From Pycnopodia helianthoides (taxonomy: Eukaryota > Echinodermata > Asteroidea > Forcipulatida > Asteriidae): 64,000 nt of DNA. Shown piece by piece: positions 10,958 through 23,832 of this stretch. A program made the position numbers and the translations under genes. The DNA is taken from positions 5,011,001 through 5,075,000 of the forward strand of contig CM063261.1 in NCBI GenBank assembly GCA_032158295.1. The letters run 5' to 3'. A model generated the notes under the pieces. The model searched no databases, was not told the DNA's origin, and saw only the letters and a program-made list of their open reading frames with translations. Within the stretch, counting starts at the first letter, position 1, and the number at the start of each line of letters is the position of its first letter.

Positions 10958-13900
10958 CTAGAACTTAGTGTTTGTCCAAACAAACACGAGGTGTTCGGTT
11001 ATCATTGGGGTCAGTGTTGTGTCAACGCGTGAGCTATTGCATTTTAGTTGAATTTGGTGCTATTACTGTTTTGTTGGGTGCCTAACATGCTACACAATTT
11101 AGCAAAAGTCTAAAAAAGCACACGAGTAAAAGCCTGACGTTAGTTGATTGTCAGCGAGGTTTGCATAGACGGCTGTTTTAAAGACTGACAAAGCTATTGC
11201 CAAAATCAGGCTACGAGAACCTTGAACAGAGACTAGAGTTTCGTATACATGTAATTAGAACTTCCTGTTTGGACTGAAAGGAAAGGTCAAAGTGGGGTCA
11301 TGCTTCAAATAAAATGTCAAATGTGTTTGAAGCTAGCAAGCAGCACAAAGATTAAGACTTCATGACATGTGGTTCAGGAAATATGATTTTTAACATTTGA
11401 ACTTCCTGTTTGGACTAGATGGAAAGGTGAAACTGGGGTCATGCATCTAAATAAGTTGTCACAAGTGCTGTAAGCTTCATGTCAAAACAAACATTACAAC
11501 TTTATGACATGCGGTTCAGTAGATATGATTTTTAAGCACTAAGCTTTGAATTACTGTAACTTGACACCCGATGACGTCATGATGAAAACAACGTTTTTTT
11601 ATACTAACAAATTTTATTTGTTTGGTTCAGGAAATTTATTCAATATAAAACTACAACTGCCAGTTTGAACCAGAAGTAATAGAGGAAGATTTAATGTTTA
11701 TTTCCATAACAAGAGTTACGATTTTATGAAACAATATTTGTCACAAGAGGGCAGTGTGTAAATTGACGACGTCATCAAATACATATTTGAAAGGGCAGAG
11801 GTTCAATATTGTCATTTAATACATGGCATAAATTTGGTGAGTTCCCTTTCATCTTGGATGCAGATGTCGATAAGAGGCTTTGAAATACAACTATATCAAG
11901 TATGCCATTCACTATTAAAAGCTAATTTATTGTTTAATTAAAACTTATTCTTTATTGATTCATCATAAATCACAAGTTCACACAAGCTATGTTGTTCAAG
12001 TTGATATTATTAAGCTGTAATTATTAGAAATGTTCAAAGGATTTCAAATAAATTTGGATTGTCATTACGTATCGGTGGATGAACAATGATTGTTCATTAC
12101 ACTTGATGATGATAACCTTAAAATAAGTCCAACATTGTGTAAGCTTTCAGTTACAATTTATAAATGGTTTGCTTGATTTTTAAATATTGGTTTCCGTACA
12201 AAACGTTTTGTTTAGTTAGACGTGAGAAAAAAACTTAAACCTTAGAAGACACTTGTTTGGAATAGTTTTGCAATACAAAGGCACATCGTGAAGATGCAAG
12301 TCTAAGCCTCTTGTGAAGTTATACTATTAAAAAAACTGAGTCAAATACTATTTCAACCTCCATGGTGTATCATACAGTGACTTGGCAGGGAAATAAGGAA
12401 TGGAACATAATAGCAAGTGTCACAATATTCACTGTAGACCATTCCGGTACTGGATGTGCTGTATTCTGATGAAGAAAAAACAATAAACAGAGTATGACTT
12501 GATGAAAATATCTTCAGACATTTTTTCATAACCAATCAAGTCTCAAAAAAAAAAAAAAAAAAAATCATATAACACTATAAGAATCATAGCACATTATTTT
12601 AAATGCAAGAACAAATTTACAATAACTTATGTTTAGAATGTTTCTAAAATATGTAAATTTCTTTGTAATGAATAAAAAGTCTCACAGTATTAGTTACGCA
12701 AAGTCATGTTATCCATACCAACAAAAAATGCAATGAATTACAAGGAAAATGGGCTCAACCAGAAGTTTTATTTCAATTCATTTGGAAATATTCTACCTTG
12801 CAAAACAATTTGTGTTATTTTGAACTTTCAATAAACTACTGTAAATTTACCTCTTAAAAAAAGACCATCCATAATCATGATCTTGGCCAGGTATAATCAT
12901 AGTTGACAACTGACAGGAGCAGTGAAGACTGAAGATGGCTCTTATTGACAGCTGCAACTCTTTTCTGTGTACCAGTCCTGACCCAGTCATTAGACTGTCA
13001 ACTCATCCCGCCATCAGACTCTGTTCCATATGTTCCTTGATCACTGTACTAACTGGTAAAATAAACAAAATTCAAGACTTAAAACATTTCAAGATTATAA
13101 TTTAATAAATGGAAAGTGCCCATACTGTTTTGGAAGTGAATAACTTATAAACCTTAACCTTTGGGGAAACTTCATCGAAAGGTTGTAACATATTTATGGC
13201 ATAATAATATTAATAGTTGATGGAACACATTCATCAAATCTGACCATTTTCTGACACTAGTGACAAAGCCAACAATCATTCCAATCCCCCATTGCCCAAT
13301 TCTTCCTCCTCCATGATCATTAAACGATCCTTACTTTTAAAAACGTCACTACTTGACACATTCATTTTGTAAAAGTGATTATGTTGAAACGAAGCTTACC
13401 GTTGTATTCACCGTGTCGCGCCGATAAACACTGCCGTGAGTGCCGGTCTGAAACGACCTTAACAAGCCGATGTCACGTCCGTTCATTTCGGTGTATGATC
13501 AAAACATAACCAATGTTAATCCTTTTCTGCTTGCATTTTCTCACATAATAAAAGTGATAAAAATCACTAAAACAGGTAGACAACTCAGTGAAACTAGGTC
13601 TTCAATTCCATAATCACCATCAAGCCACCAGAAGGGCAAAAAGGGAAAAAATTTGACGCCAAACATAGCACAGGTTGAGAGAAACTCATTTCTGCTGTGT
13701 AGCGCCATTGTTAAAAGTACGATGAACTGTGACATGTACAAACATGCACAAAAATCACGCCACTACGAATAGCCTTCAGTGTGCGTGTGTGTACATGTTC
13801 ATGTACCTGTGTTCTTTCACTATCGTGCGTTGTCACTGTGGGTCAACTTAAACGTGCGCCTTTTTTGACCTGATGTAAAGGTCAAAAATGTCATTTGAGT

Positions 13901-14647
13901 GCAAAAGTTTGAGCAGGCTTAACGTTCCACACCTTGATACAAAAAATAAACTAAAATATTCGGTAGTTTTTGAGATATGAATTTTTGAAATTTTTCAACT
14001 TCCGATTTGAACCGGAAGTTTAGGTCAAATGGGGTCAAGTCTTGTGCAAGGTTTGTTGAACTTTCAACGACCTGTCCGATGATGTGTCGATTGTAAACAT
14101 CTAACATGCAGTTCACGAGTTATGATTTTTTACAAATATTAAACTTTGATTTATTGTAATTCAAAACCTAATGACGTCATCATGACATCATCAAATTTGT
14201 GTTGTCTTGATGTTAAGGTTCAAATGCCTCATGAGTTTCATTGTTCAATTCAATTTCAATCTTGAGTTATGCTGTAAATAAGCCCGAAAGTGATGTTTTT
14301 CAAGAAAAAAACCCAAAGGCAAACTTCGACCCAGGGTAACGACCCGGAAGTAAAGGTCATACGATTTTAAAGTTAACTTTTCAAAGATTGTCCGTGTCTA
14401 GATCTATCATATGCCCAAATATGAATACTGTGGCTATAATATTCAGAGACATACAGACATTGGCATGAAGTCACTTTTTGCACTTAAATTTGCTTGTAAA
14501 CACCCATGACGTCATCATGACGCCACAACTTCTGTATCATCTGCTAGTTGTGATCTACCTACATGTAAAGTTTCAAGTTGATAAAGGCCTCGCAACTATG
14601 CGTTTTTTGTAGACAAAGCCCACCGAGAAGAAGAAAAACTAAAAAAA
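10958..14647 (-). mobile_element. Helitron-like element, subfamily B, with captured gene fragment (inverted copy 1)
   Basis: The minus-strand 3' end is CTAG at 10958-10961, preceded by a stem (GTGTTTGT, ACAAACAC) and CGAACACCT. The 5' side near 14600-14640 carries the TTCTTCTTCTCGGTGGGC signature also seen at 19525-19545. Roughly 11,880-14,640 is a near-complete inverted copy of 16,315-19,100, including exon-like blocks. No transposase, Rep or helicase is seen. Confidence 0.72.
12353..13741 (-). pseudogene. Captured exon-like fragments in element B, copy 1
   Basis: Three blocks match copy 2 on the opposite strand. The first (about 13440-13741) translates to a peptide containing NEFLSTCAMFGVKFFPFLPF and ends near a GTAAGC donor-like site. 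The second (about 13010-13060) reads STVIKEHMEQSLMAG and then a stop. The third (about 12353-12490) reads STGMVYSEYCDTCYYVPFLI followed by SLPSH. The protein family is not recognised. Conservation of exon-like blocks with splice-like borders in two copies suggests gene capture by the element rather than chance frames. Confidence 0.5.
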
Positions 14648-15544
14648 ACTAGAGCTTAAGTGTTTGTACGAACAAACACCGAGGTGTTCGGCTATTAATG
14701 GGTTGTGTCAACGCCTCAGCTATTGCATTTAGTTGAATTTGGTGCCATTTCTGTTTTGATGGCGTACCTAACAAGCTACACACTTTAGCAAAAGTCAGAA
14801 AAAGCTCACGAACAAAAGCCTGGCATTTGATTGTAAGCGAGGTTTGCATGGACGGCTGTTTTAGAGACTAACAAACTATTGCCAAAATCAGGATGCATGA
14901 ACCTTGAACAGAGACTAGAGTACAAGCATGTACAAGCACGTCAATAACGAAAAGCCGCTGACAATGCAACTGTTATAATGACGCATTGTGTGTGTGTTTT
15001 CAGTGCAGTTATTTTCCCGCGGTTTAACAGCGGGTCAATGCATACCCGATTTCAACCGGAAGTGAAGGTCAAATAGGTAACATCTGTGTGGCAAAGTTTG
15101 AGACGCTTATAGACCTACAACATGGTGTAACATTTGTGAGTAGTGTGTGTAAAAGTATGAATATTTCTTAAAGTATAAAATTTGAAATGTTCAACTTCCG
15201 GTTTGAACAGGAAGTCAAGGTCAAATAGTGTAACATGTTGTGTAGTAATTGCTACATTTTTCAAGACCTCTCCGATGATGTATAGATTGAATTAATAGGT
15301 AAAGTACTTCTCGAGTTATGATTTTTTGAAGTATTAAACTTTGATTTACTGTATTTTGACATCTGATGACGTCATCATGACGTCACAACTACCTGTTGGA
15401 GGTTGTATTACGGTCCTAACATGGTCTTAATTAAAAGTTGATCTGATATACAGAAATTATTGTTTTACATGGAAAGTTTTTTTTTTTAAGAATTACACAA
15501 AGGGAAACTTTGACCTTCCGGTACGACCGGAAGTAAAGGTTATG
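14648..15544 (-). mobile_element. Helitron-like element B, 3' fragment
   Basis: It begins with the minus-strand terminus CTAG (14648-14651) plus stem and CGAACACCT. It then has the TTGACACAACCC, GGTCAA, CCGGTT...AACCGGAAG and TGACGTCATCATGACGTCA blocks of subfamily B. Orientation changes near 15545, where plus-oriented subfamily B sequence starts, so the 5' part is missing. Confidence 0.6.
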
Positions 15545-16314
15545 TGAATTTTGCATCAACTTTTCAAATGTTCAAAAATTCATATCTCAAGAACTACTTT
15601 TACTTTAGTCACAATTTTTGTATCAGGTTGTAGGTCCTTGAGCTTTCTCAAACTTTTGCACAGAGATAATATCAATTTGACTTTAACTTCCGGTCGAAAT
15701 CAGACGTTAAAGCCCACGAGTGTGATTACCCGCGTTTAAAATGTGTATAGTGCTAAAGCACTGTGGCTGGCTGTTCCGCTCTACTGATCACAGGGGCAAA
15801 GTCCATTTGGCATAAGGCTATGCATAGAGCAAGGCTGTATGGGCTGTGTTGGTCAAATCCAAATGTGATAATTTTTGCCAGATAACAAAAGACACACTTC
15901 GCAAGATCACGCAACCTTCAAACTCCGCACATAGTTAGCTCTTCACCTGTAGAAGACACCGCTTTCTTGGCGTCATAATGACGTCATCATGTGTTCAATT
16001 AAATTGAAATAAAGTTTAATATTTGAAAAATTCTTAACTTATGAACCGTGCATGGATTTTTACAATCCATACATCATCGGAGAGGTCTTCCAAAAATAAA
16101 CAAACGCTACACAAGGTGTGACCTCAATTGACCTAGACTTCCGGCTGAAAGCGGAAGTTAGGTATTAACGTTTGCATTTATTTCCAGTGGAATAAATGTA
16201 CTTTCCGTTAAATTTCAAAAGCTATCAACAATCTTTTCAACGATTTAATTAAACACTGACCCCTTTGATAGCCGAACACCTCAGTGTTTGTTTGTACAAA
16301 CACTTAAGCTCTAG
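15545..16314 (+). mobile_element. Helitron-like element B, 3' part
   Basis: Plus-oriented sequence closely parallel to 29570-30256. It contains the ATTCATATCTCAAGAACT block, the CACTGTGGC(T/G)GGCTGTTCCGCT block and a terminal CCGAACACCT with stem GTGTTTGT/ACAAACAC. It ends in CTAG at 16311-16314, followed by T. The 5' part is absent. Confidence 0.65.
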
Positions 16315-19300
16315 TTTTTGAGGTGTTCGTGCAACAGCGCGAACAACTCATTGATTTTGTTCGTTTTTTTTTTTTTTCTTAGTTTTTATTCTTCTTCTCA
16401 GCTTCGTTTGTCCGCAAGCAAATGCATAGTTGTTAAACTTACATGAACTTGAAACTTTACATGTAGGTAGACAATAACTTGTAGATGATTCTAAAAGTTG
16501 TGCGTCATGATGACGTCATCAGGTGTCAAATTACAAGCAAAATTTAGGTTAAAAAAGTGACGTCACGCCAAAGCCTGTATATCTCTGAATATTTTAGCTA
16601 CAGCAATTAAATTTGGGCATATGATAGATCTAGACATGGGCAATCTTTGAAAAGTTAACACCAAAATCGTATGACCTTTACTTCCGGGTCGTTACCCTGG
16701 GTCGAAGTTTGCCTTTGGGTTTTTTTCTTGAAAAACATCACTCTCGGGCTTATTTACGGCATAACTCAAGATTGAAATTGAATTGAACATTGAAACTCAT
16801 CAGACATTTGAACCTTAATATCAAGAGGACACAAACTTGATGATGTCACGATGACGTCATCAGGTTTGGAATTACAATAAATCAAAGTTTAATATTTTTA
16901 AAAAATCATAACTCGTGAACCGCATGTTGGATTTTTACAATCGACACATCATCGGACAGGTCGTTGAAAGTTCAACAAACCCTACACAAAACTTGACCCC
17001 ATTTGACCTTAAATTCCGGTTCAAATCGGAAGTTGAAAATTTCAAAAATTCATATCTCAAAAAACTACCAATTATTTTAGTTTATTTTTTGTATCAAGGT
17101 GTAGAACGTTAAGCCTGCTCAAACTTTTGCACTCAGGTGACAATATTTTGACCTTTACATCAGGTCGAAAAATGCGCACGTTTAAGTTGACCCGCATTGA
17201 CCACGCACGATAGTGAAAGAACACAGATACACAAACGCTGTACATGTGTTAAATCCAGTACACTGAAGGCTATGCGTGATTCCGTGCACGTTTGGACATG
17301 TCACAGTTCATCGTACTTTTAACAATGGCGGCGCAGCGCTGCGGAACTGAGTTTCTCTCAACCTGTGCTACGTTTGGCGTCAAATCGTTTCCCTTTTCGC
17401 CCTTCTGGTGGCTTGATGGTGATTATGGAATTGAAGACCTAGTTTCACTGAGATGTCCACCTGCTTCAGTGATTCGTATCACTTTTATTATGCGAGAAAA
17501 TGCAAGCAGAAAAGGATTAACATTGGTTATGTTTTGGTCATACATCGAAAAGAACGGACGTGACATCAGCTTGTTAAGGGCGTTTCAGACCGGCACTCAC
17601 GGCATTGTTATCAGCGCGACACGGTGAATACAACGGTAAGCTTCGTTTCAACATAATCTCTTTTCAAAATGAATGTGTCAAGTAGTGACGTTTGTAAAAC
17701 TAAGGGTCGTTTAATGATCATGGAGGAGGAAGAATTGGGCAATGGGGGATTGGTATGATTGTTGGCTCTGTCAATAGTGTCAGAAAATGTTAAGATTTGA
17801 TGAATGTGTTCCATCAACTATAGAATTAATATTATTATGCCATAGATAAGTTACAACCTTTCAATGAAGTTTCCCCAAAGGGTAAGATTTATAAGTTGTT
17901 CAATTCCAAAGCAGTATGGGCACCTTCCACTTATTAAATTATAATCTTGAAATGTTTTAAGTCTTGAATTTTGTTTATTTTACCAGTTAGTACAGTGTTC
18001 AAGGAACATATGGAACAGAGTCTGATGGCGGGATGAGAGGCTGATGACTGGGTCAGGACTGGTACACAGAAAGGAGTTGCAGCTGTTAACATGAGCCATC
18101 TTTAGTCTTCACTGCTCCTGTCAGTTGTCAACTATGGTTATACCTGGCCAAAACAATGATTATGGATGGTCTTTTCTTGAGAGGTAAATTTACAGTAGTT
18201 TATTGAAGGTTGAAAATGACACAAATTATGCAAGGTAAAACATGTCCAAAGGAATTGAAATAATACTTCTGGTTGAGCCCATTTTCCTTGTAATTCATTG
18301 CATTTTTTGTTGGTATGGATAACATGACTTTGCGTAACTAATGCTGTGAGACTTTCTATTCAAAGAAGTTTACATATTTTTGAAACATTCTAAACATAAG
18401 TTATTGTAAATTTGTTCATGCATTTAAAATATTGTGCTATGATTTTTATTGTGTTATATGATTTTTTTTTTTGAGACTTGGTAGGTTATGAAAAAATGTC
18501 TGAAGATTATTCATGAAGTCATACTCTGTTCATTGTTTTTTCTTCATCAGAATGCAGCACATCCAGTACCGGAATGGTCTACAGTGAAAATTGTGACACT
18601 TGCTGTTATGTTCCAATCCTTATTTCCCTGCCAAGTCACTGTATGATGCACCATGGAGGTAGAAATAGTATTTGACTCAGTTTTTTCAGTCTAACTTCAG
18701 TCTAAAAAACTTCACAAGAGGCTTAGACTTGCATCTTCATGATGTGCCTTTGTCTTGCATTCCAAACAAGTGTCTTCTACGGTTTAATTTTTCTCAAGTC
18801 AATTTTTTCTCAAGTAACAATATCTAAAAATCAAGCGAGCCATTTATAAATTGCAACTGAAAGCTTACACAATGCTTGACTTATTTGAAGGTTATCATCA
18901 TCAAGTGTATTATGAACAATCATTTTTCATCCATCGATACTCAATGAGAATCCAAATTTATTTGAAATCCTTTGAACATTTCTAATAATTATATTTTAGC
19001 TTAATAATGTCAACTTGAACAACATAGCTTGTGTGAACTTGTGATTTATAATGAATCAATAAAGAGTAAGTTTTCATGAAGCAATAAATTAGCTTTTAAT
19101 AGTGAATGGCATACTTGATATAGTTGGGTTGCTTGCTAGCTTATTACACGCTTGACATTTTATTCCTGAAGCATGACCCCACTCCCCTTTCCTTCCAGTC
19201 CAAACAGGAAGTTCTAACTATACAAAACTCTAGTCTCTGTTCAAGAGTCTCGTAACCTGATTTTGGCAATAGCTTTGTCAGTCTTTAAAACAGTCGTCCA

Positions 19301-19514
19301 TGCAAACCTCGCTAACAATCAAACGCCAGGCTTTTAATCATGTGCTTTTTTTTTAAAATAGATTTTTGCTAAAGTGTGTAGGTTGTTAGGCACGCCACAA
19401 AACAGTAATCGCACCAAATTCCACTCAATGCAATAGCTCTCGCGTTGACTACAACACTGACCCCATTGATAGCCGAACACCTCGTGTTTGTTTGGACAAA
19501 CACTTGCGCTCTAG
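16315..19514 (+). mobile_element. Helitron-like element, subfamily B, with captured gene fragment (copy 2)
   Basis: A complete-looking non-autonomous copy of 3.2 kb. The 5' end has the inverted motif GAGGTGTTCGTGCAACAGCG, then CGCGAACAACTC, a T-rich run and TTCTTCTTCTCAGCTTCG. The 3' end has CGAACACCTC, a stem (GTGTTTGT/ACAAACAC) and CTAG at 19511-19514 next to TTTT. The interior holds TGACGTCA palindromes, CCGGAAGT pairs and the captured fragment. It is oriented opposite to 10958-14647, and the two form a large inverted repeat. Confidence 0.75.
17292..18662 (+). pseudogene. Captured exon-like fragments in element B, copy 2
   Basis: An open frame from 17292, with a better-context ATG at 17325 (AACAATGGCGGC), runs to TGA at 17625-17627. 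It contains GVKSFPFSPFWWLDGDYGIE. A consensus-like donor (GTAAGC) follows at 17636. A second block starts after a pyrimidine tract and CAG at 17986 and reads STVFKEHMEQSLMAG before TGA at 18034-18036. A third block follows the CAG at 18548-18550 and includes STGMVYSENCDTCCYVPILI. All three are conserved in the inverted copy. I do not recognise the source gene. In-frame stops before the donors show it does not encode one continuous protein as it stands. Confidence 0.5.
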
Positions 19515-19800
19515 TTTTAGTTTTTCTTCTTCTCGGTGGGCTTTGTCCACAAAAAAACGCATAGTTGCGAGGCCTATATCAACTTGAAACTTTACATGTA
19601 GGTAGATGTCAACTAGCAGATGATACAGAAGTTGTGGCGGCATGATGACGTCATCGGGTGTCAAATTACAAGCAATCCATTACAATAGCTGTTCCGCCCT
19701 AACAGGTCGGAACAGCTAATAAAAATCTGGACGAAAAAAAAAAGCTGTTCCGACAGGATTAGTCGGAACAGCTAATAACAATTAACACAATTTAAACGTG
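19515..19800 (+). mobile_element. Helitron-like 5' fragment (B) joined to subfamily A hairpins
   Basis: Directly after CTAG at 19514, a new subfamily B 5' region begins (TTTTTCTTCTTCTCGGTGGGC). It stops near 19675, where the inverted hairpin motif of subfamily A (AGCTGTTCCGCCCTAACAGG and mate) appears twice, up to 19775. This is a truncated chimeric junction. Confidence 0.6.
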
Positions 19801-20789
19801 AGGTTAGAGACTTGCTATTCCCCCATTCATAAGGACCATATCTATTAGGAAACGAATGCATCACAAAACTTTATTTGATCTTGGAGCCCCTCTTTTAGAA
19901 ATATTGAGGTATAATACTCGGGATTCGTGAGCAGAACCATTCTCTAGTTTTTTGACGCATAACTCTCATGAGCAGTATTTGACGTGAACAATAACATACG
20001 CTTCCTAAAACTAAACAGTCGAATTGATGTTAAAAAAAGAGTTTCTTTTAACCGGTTAACTTTACACTGAAATCAGATTTGTACGGAAATAAAAGGATTC
20101 TCCTTCATCCCAGGAAAGCAATGGATTTTGTAGACCAAATTAATTTATGTGTGGCGTGTTTGACCTTGGAGGTGGTTTGACCGACCCTCGTTCATTCAGT
20201 TGTTAATTCACTTTCGTAATGACACGACACACCACTATATGCCACTATTGGTTTTCGATTCTTCAAATCCGCCCCTTTAATCATCCAGTAAGGAAGAGGG
20301 CACCATCTACATACATATACAACAACTACACGGTAGAGCAATCTCAATAACTACAGCGTTTACGCAGTACGATCAACATTGGCGTAACCAGCGGGGGAAA
20401 CTGCCCCCTCAAAACCCTTGCCCCCTCTTGCACCCTCTTACACCCTCTTGCCCTCCTTGCACACTCTTGCCCCAATCGAGGTTGCACAACAATTACGGCA
20501 CAAATAAATGGTTCGAATCAAAGCCCACCTATATATCTTTACGCCCACTTGCCTCCTTCAACAAAAATGTATCATGCCACTGACTCTAATTTCAGGATTA
20601 CAGGACGAACGTGTTTTACTTTTTGGGTAAAATGTAACTTTAAAATTGTGATTTCCTAACACAATAGCGGCCGAGCTTAATGAAATGCTTTTTCCCCATC
20701 TAAATGAGATGGGGTTGGTCGGTCAAAAAGGGGTTCTCTCATACACTTGAAGTACTGTGCAAAGTAAACACTACAATATCTACCCTGAT

Positions 20790-21170
20790 GTGCGTCTAAT
20801 CAAGTACGTGTACGCCAAAGTTTTCAAATACTGCAATATTTCAAATACTGCAATGGTCTAATCTGTCCATTGCCTTTATCAAGTCCCGAGTGTTCAATAA
20901 GACACAAATGATTGCTATATATTAATGCCATCTCTAGCATAACGGCTCTCATCTGTTCGGGCTAATCATACAAGCGGTCGTTGCACTGTAGGCTATTATG
21001 AACACCAATCCAGCGAGCTTTTCAAACATCCTTTCATTTTCAGTCGGCATTGAATTTTTAAAATTAAACATCCAATGCATCTTCCAATCATTGCAATGGT
21101 TGGAAGATCTTTGTGAAGTTATATTGCAGTATTTGAAAATTTTGGCGTACACGTACTTGATTAGACGCAC
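20790..21170. repeat. Inverted repeat, ~50-bp arms
   Basis: The left arm 20790-20839 (GTGCGTCTAATCAAGTACGT and onward) is nearly the exact reverse complement of 21121-21170 (ending CTTGATTAGACGCAC). The loop of about 280 bp contains no recognised gene. It may be a MITE or a hairpin remnant; no target-site duplication is evident. Confidence 0.8.
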
Positions 21171-21284
21171 TTGCTTTGTTCTTTCAAGGAACAACTGAAG
21201 CAGCAGACGGAAGCCGCTATGAATGGATGACATTGTACAACAATCGGTATTTGATCAAGCAATACACAGTAGGACTTTTTGAAG

Positions 21285-21500
21285 GGTTGAAAATGTGAAA
21301 CAAAGTTCATATTATAAATTCCCTCTTCTTGGTTTAGCAGCTGTATTGTAAGTATTGACTCGTTTTGTACGAGCGAAGTTTATTTGCAAGTGCTCTTCTT
21401 CACAAGGCAAGGCGGGCTGCCATAAGTTGAAACATTTCAAAAAGACATGCAGTGCAATTTGACCAAAAAGTCAATTCCTTCTTTTTATAGGTTAGCAACG
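21285..21500. repeat. Dispersed repeat (copy also at 63230-63415)
   Basis: Contains AAATTCCCTCTTCTTGGTTT, GTAAGTATTGACTCGTTTTG, GCGAAGTTTATTTGCAAGTG and GGCGGGCTGCCATAAGTTGA in this order and spacing. The same blocks recur at 63230-63415, where the repeat starts with a TTAAAGGCCCTC terminus. Family unknown. Confidence 0.75.
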
Positions 21501-21544
21501 AACTTCATATATGCCTTTGGGCTTGATGATCAGCTGACACGTTT

Positions 21545-22009
21545 AGGTTAAATAGAAATTATTTTTGTACAAAAGTTTGAGCAGGCTAACAGACCTACAA
21601 TCTTATGTAAAAATTGTGATGAAATGATAGGTAGTAATAATTGAACTATTCAACTTCCGATTTGAACCGGAAGTTGAGACCAAATGGGGTCACACTCTAT
21701 GTATTGTTTGTTGAGTGTTTAATTCCCTTTCCGATAGAGTTTAGATTGTAACAATCCAATGTAAGGTTCTTGAGTTATGATTTATTTAAATAATAAACTT
21801 TGATTTAGTGTATTTCGATACCTAATGGCGTCATCAATGTCGTAACTAAAGCGGTTTCATCTCCTAATGAAAATCTAACTATATGTGAAATTTCAAGTTG
21901 ATATGAGTTTTGAAAGTGTGCTTTTGTTAGCGGACAAAGACGTGGGAGAAGAAGAAGAAGAAGAAGAAGAAGAAGAAGATCTTGATATAAGTTTTTGCAA
22001 GCACAAAAA
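21545..22009 (-). mobile_element. Helitron-like B 5' fragment (inverted) with (GAA)n tract
   Basis: Minus-strand subfamily B sequence: CCGGTTCAAATCGGAAGTTG, the TGACG block, ACATATAG..., and the CTTCTTCTTC 5' signature, here expanded to a GAA tract (about 21948-21979). Ends at the junction with the 22010-22560 block. Confidence 0.55.
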
Positions 22010-22680
22010 CAAGGTGTTCGGGAAGCGTATTTTTCCCCCAGGACCAGGCATTTACTACTCAGTATATAGATCTTGAACCTGCACCTTCAAGGTGACGTCA
22101 TATCATACTTGATGTCGTCATCGTCGTGTGAACAATTTTTGTTGGATGTTACAGATCCCAATTTGGATACATGCAAAGTTTCAGCTTGGTGACCAAAGTC
22201 TTATAGAGACTAACAAAGCGTATTGTCAAAAGCAGTCTGCGCGAACCTTGAACAGAGACGAGACCACAAGCATGTTTGATGGACTTTGAACCTTGCGATT
22301 GATTTGCCCACCGTTTAACTGGTTTATATTGCGTAGTGTATGTGTGTATCCCGTGGTTTGACAGCGGGTCAAAAAATACCCGTAATATTTGGTCAAAATT
22401 TCAAATATTTGTAACAAAAAAGGAATGACGTTATCATGTTGTTTCTTTAGATTTACGTGGTCAATATCACTGTCTATCAACATGCCAAGTTTCAACTCAG
22501 TCGAACTTGTGGTTTTGTAGATACACGGCTTCAAAAAGTAAATCTTTAAGGCAATACCACGTGACACATGATGACGTCATCAATCTAAAACTTCACACAT
22601 ATGTTGTCTGCATAAAGGTCATTATGCAGATTTCAACCTGCCGCTAGAGGGCGCTCTTGACTTTTATGACGTCACTTGTC
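22010..22680 (-). mobile_element. Helitron-like fragment, inverted partner of 28740-29272
   Basis: The blocks AACAAGGTGTTCGGG, CCAGGCATTTAC, GGTGACGTCATATCA, CCTTGAACAGAGACGAGACC, TTTGCCCACCGTTTAACTGG and GTGGTTTGACAGCGGGTCAA appear in reverse complement at 28740-29272. The mate ends in a CTAG terminus, so this copy has its 3' end at the left. Its own CTAG is degenerate. Confidence 0.6.
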
Positions 22681-23360
22681 TTGTTTTTTTAAACCTGACC
22701 CTTGCTTGACTATAACACCGTTAAAAAATAACGTCAAGTCATGTCATGCACACAATAAAAAATGAAGACCTATATTACCTCTATATATTTCCGCAAAAAG
22801 CAACCGACGGTCTCCTCATCTTGATTTGATATGGATTTTCAATGATTAAAATTGTTAATGTTTAAAAACCTTGTAACTTGAATCCTGATGACGTCATCAT
22901 GACGAAACCAAAAATGGTTAGCCTATATAGGGATACAAAGCTCATATAGGCCTACCCTCGTGCGCTGTGCGTAACGCGTGGTGCGCAATCCTTAAAAATA
23001 AATACACGCTAAAGCAATGCACATCCTAAACGGATAACGCAGTACGCAATACGCGTGTATTTACATTTTTACGCATTGCGCACTACGCATTTAATACTGT
23101 GGCGAGCTACGCCGTTGTTGGCGCACTACTAGTAATGGCCTACGTGACTTTGGTGATCAGGCGATGAATAAGTCTGGATGACAGCACGATCCGATCACAT
23201 GCACCTCATGCACATGCACACATCATGGCCTATACTTAGTGCGTGCTTAGCTGTTGCCTAGCTGCTGTATGCTAGCTGTTGCTAAGAGTATGAGGTGTAA
23301 TGACTTGGTTTAGTTAGTCTTGACCAGCCAGCAACCAGAGAACTCAATAATTATCGTGAG
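22681..23360. other. Unassigned
   Basis: No gene seen. A TGACGTCATCATGACG block near 22888 is a further subfamily B scrap. A cluster of ACGCA/TGCGC short motifs lies at 22960-23120. Confidence 0.4.
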
Positions 23361-23702
23361 TTAAAGGCACATTACACGTTTGGTAATTGGAGCCTACTGA
23401 TTGTGTTAATCCTATATAAATGTATGTACATGCAAACACACTAACCTGTGAAAAATTCACTTCAAAAGGTGGTCGCATTTCTGAGATATAACCGAAAAAC
23501 CGGAGCGAATATTTCCACGCTTCTCAGATTCAAATTTTTGGGAATAACATGTGATATGTTTTCCATAACCGTAGTACTTCGAAGTTAAAAGTTTCTCAAA
23601 ATTAATTTTACTACCCAAAGCTGATGTACTTCTTACCATTCAAGTAAGTTTTCATTGCCATTAATTTTCAGAGTCATTACCAAACGTGTACTGTGCCTTT
23701 AA
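23361..23702. mobile_element. TTAA-flanked MITE
   Basis: The left end TTAAAGGCACATTACACGTT and right end ACGTGTACTGTGCCTTTAA form ~26-bp imperfect terminal inverted repeats bounded by TTAA on both sides (23361-23364 and 23699-23702). Length 342 bp, no coding capacity. TTAA duplications point to piggyBac- or Kolobok-type transposition. Confidence 0.85.
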
Positions 23703-23832
23703 AACTCAAGATTCTTTTCCGCCAAACAGTTGTCTATAGTCAGTAAGCCCTATTAGTAGTATACATGTACATGTAAGTAAGAGTTGTTATCCTCAATAAA
23801 ACGTTACATTCCCGTTAAACTCAGTAGCTCTG

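Larger units (their letters stand above)
19801..21540. other. Unassigned, with an inverted repeat and a dispersed repeat
   Basis: No gene recognised. A run of CCCTCTTGC-like short repeats lies at 20404-20472. A ~50-bp inverted repeat (20790-20839 and 21121-21170) and a dispersed repeat (21290-21500) are listed separately. Confidence 0.4.
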
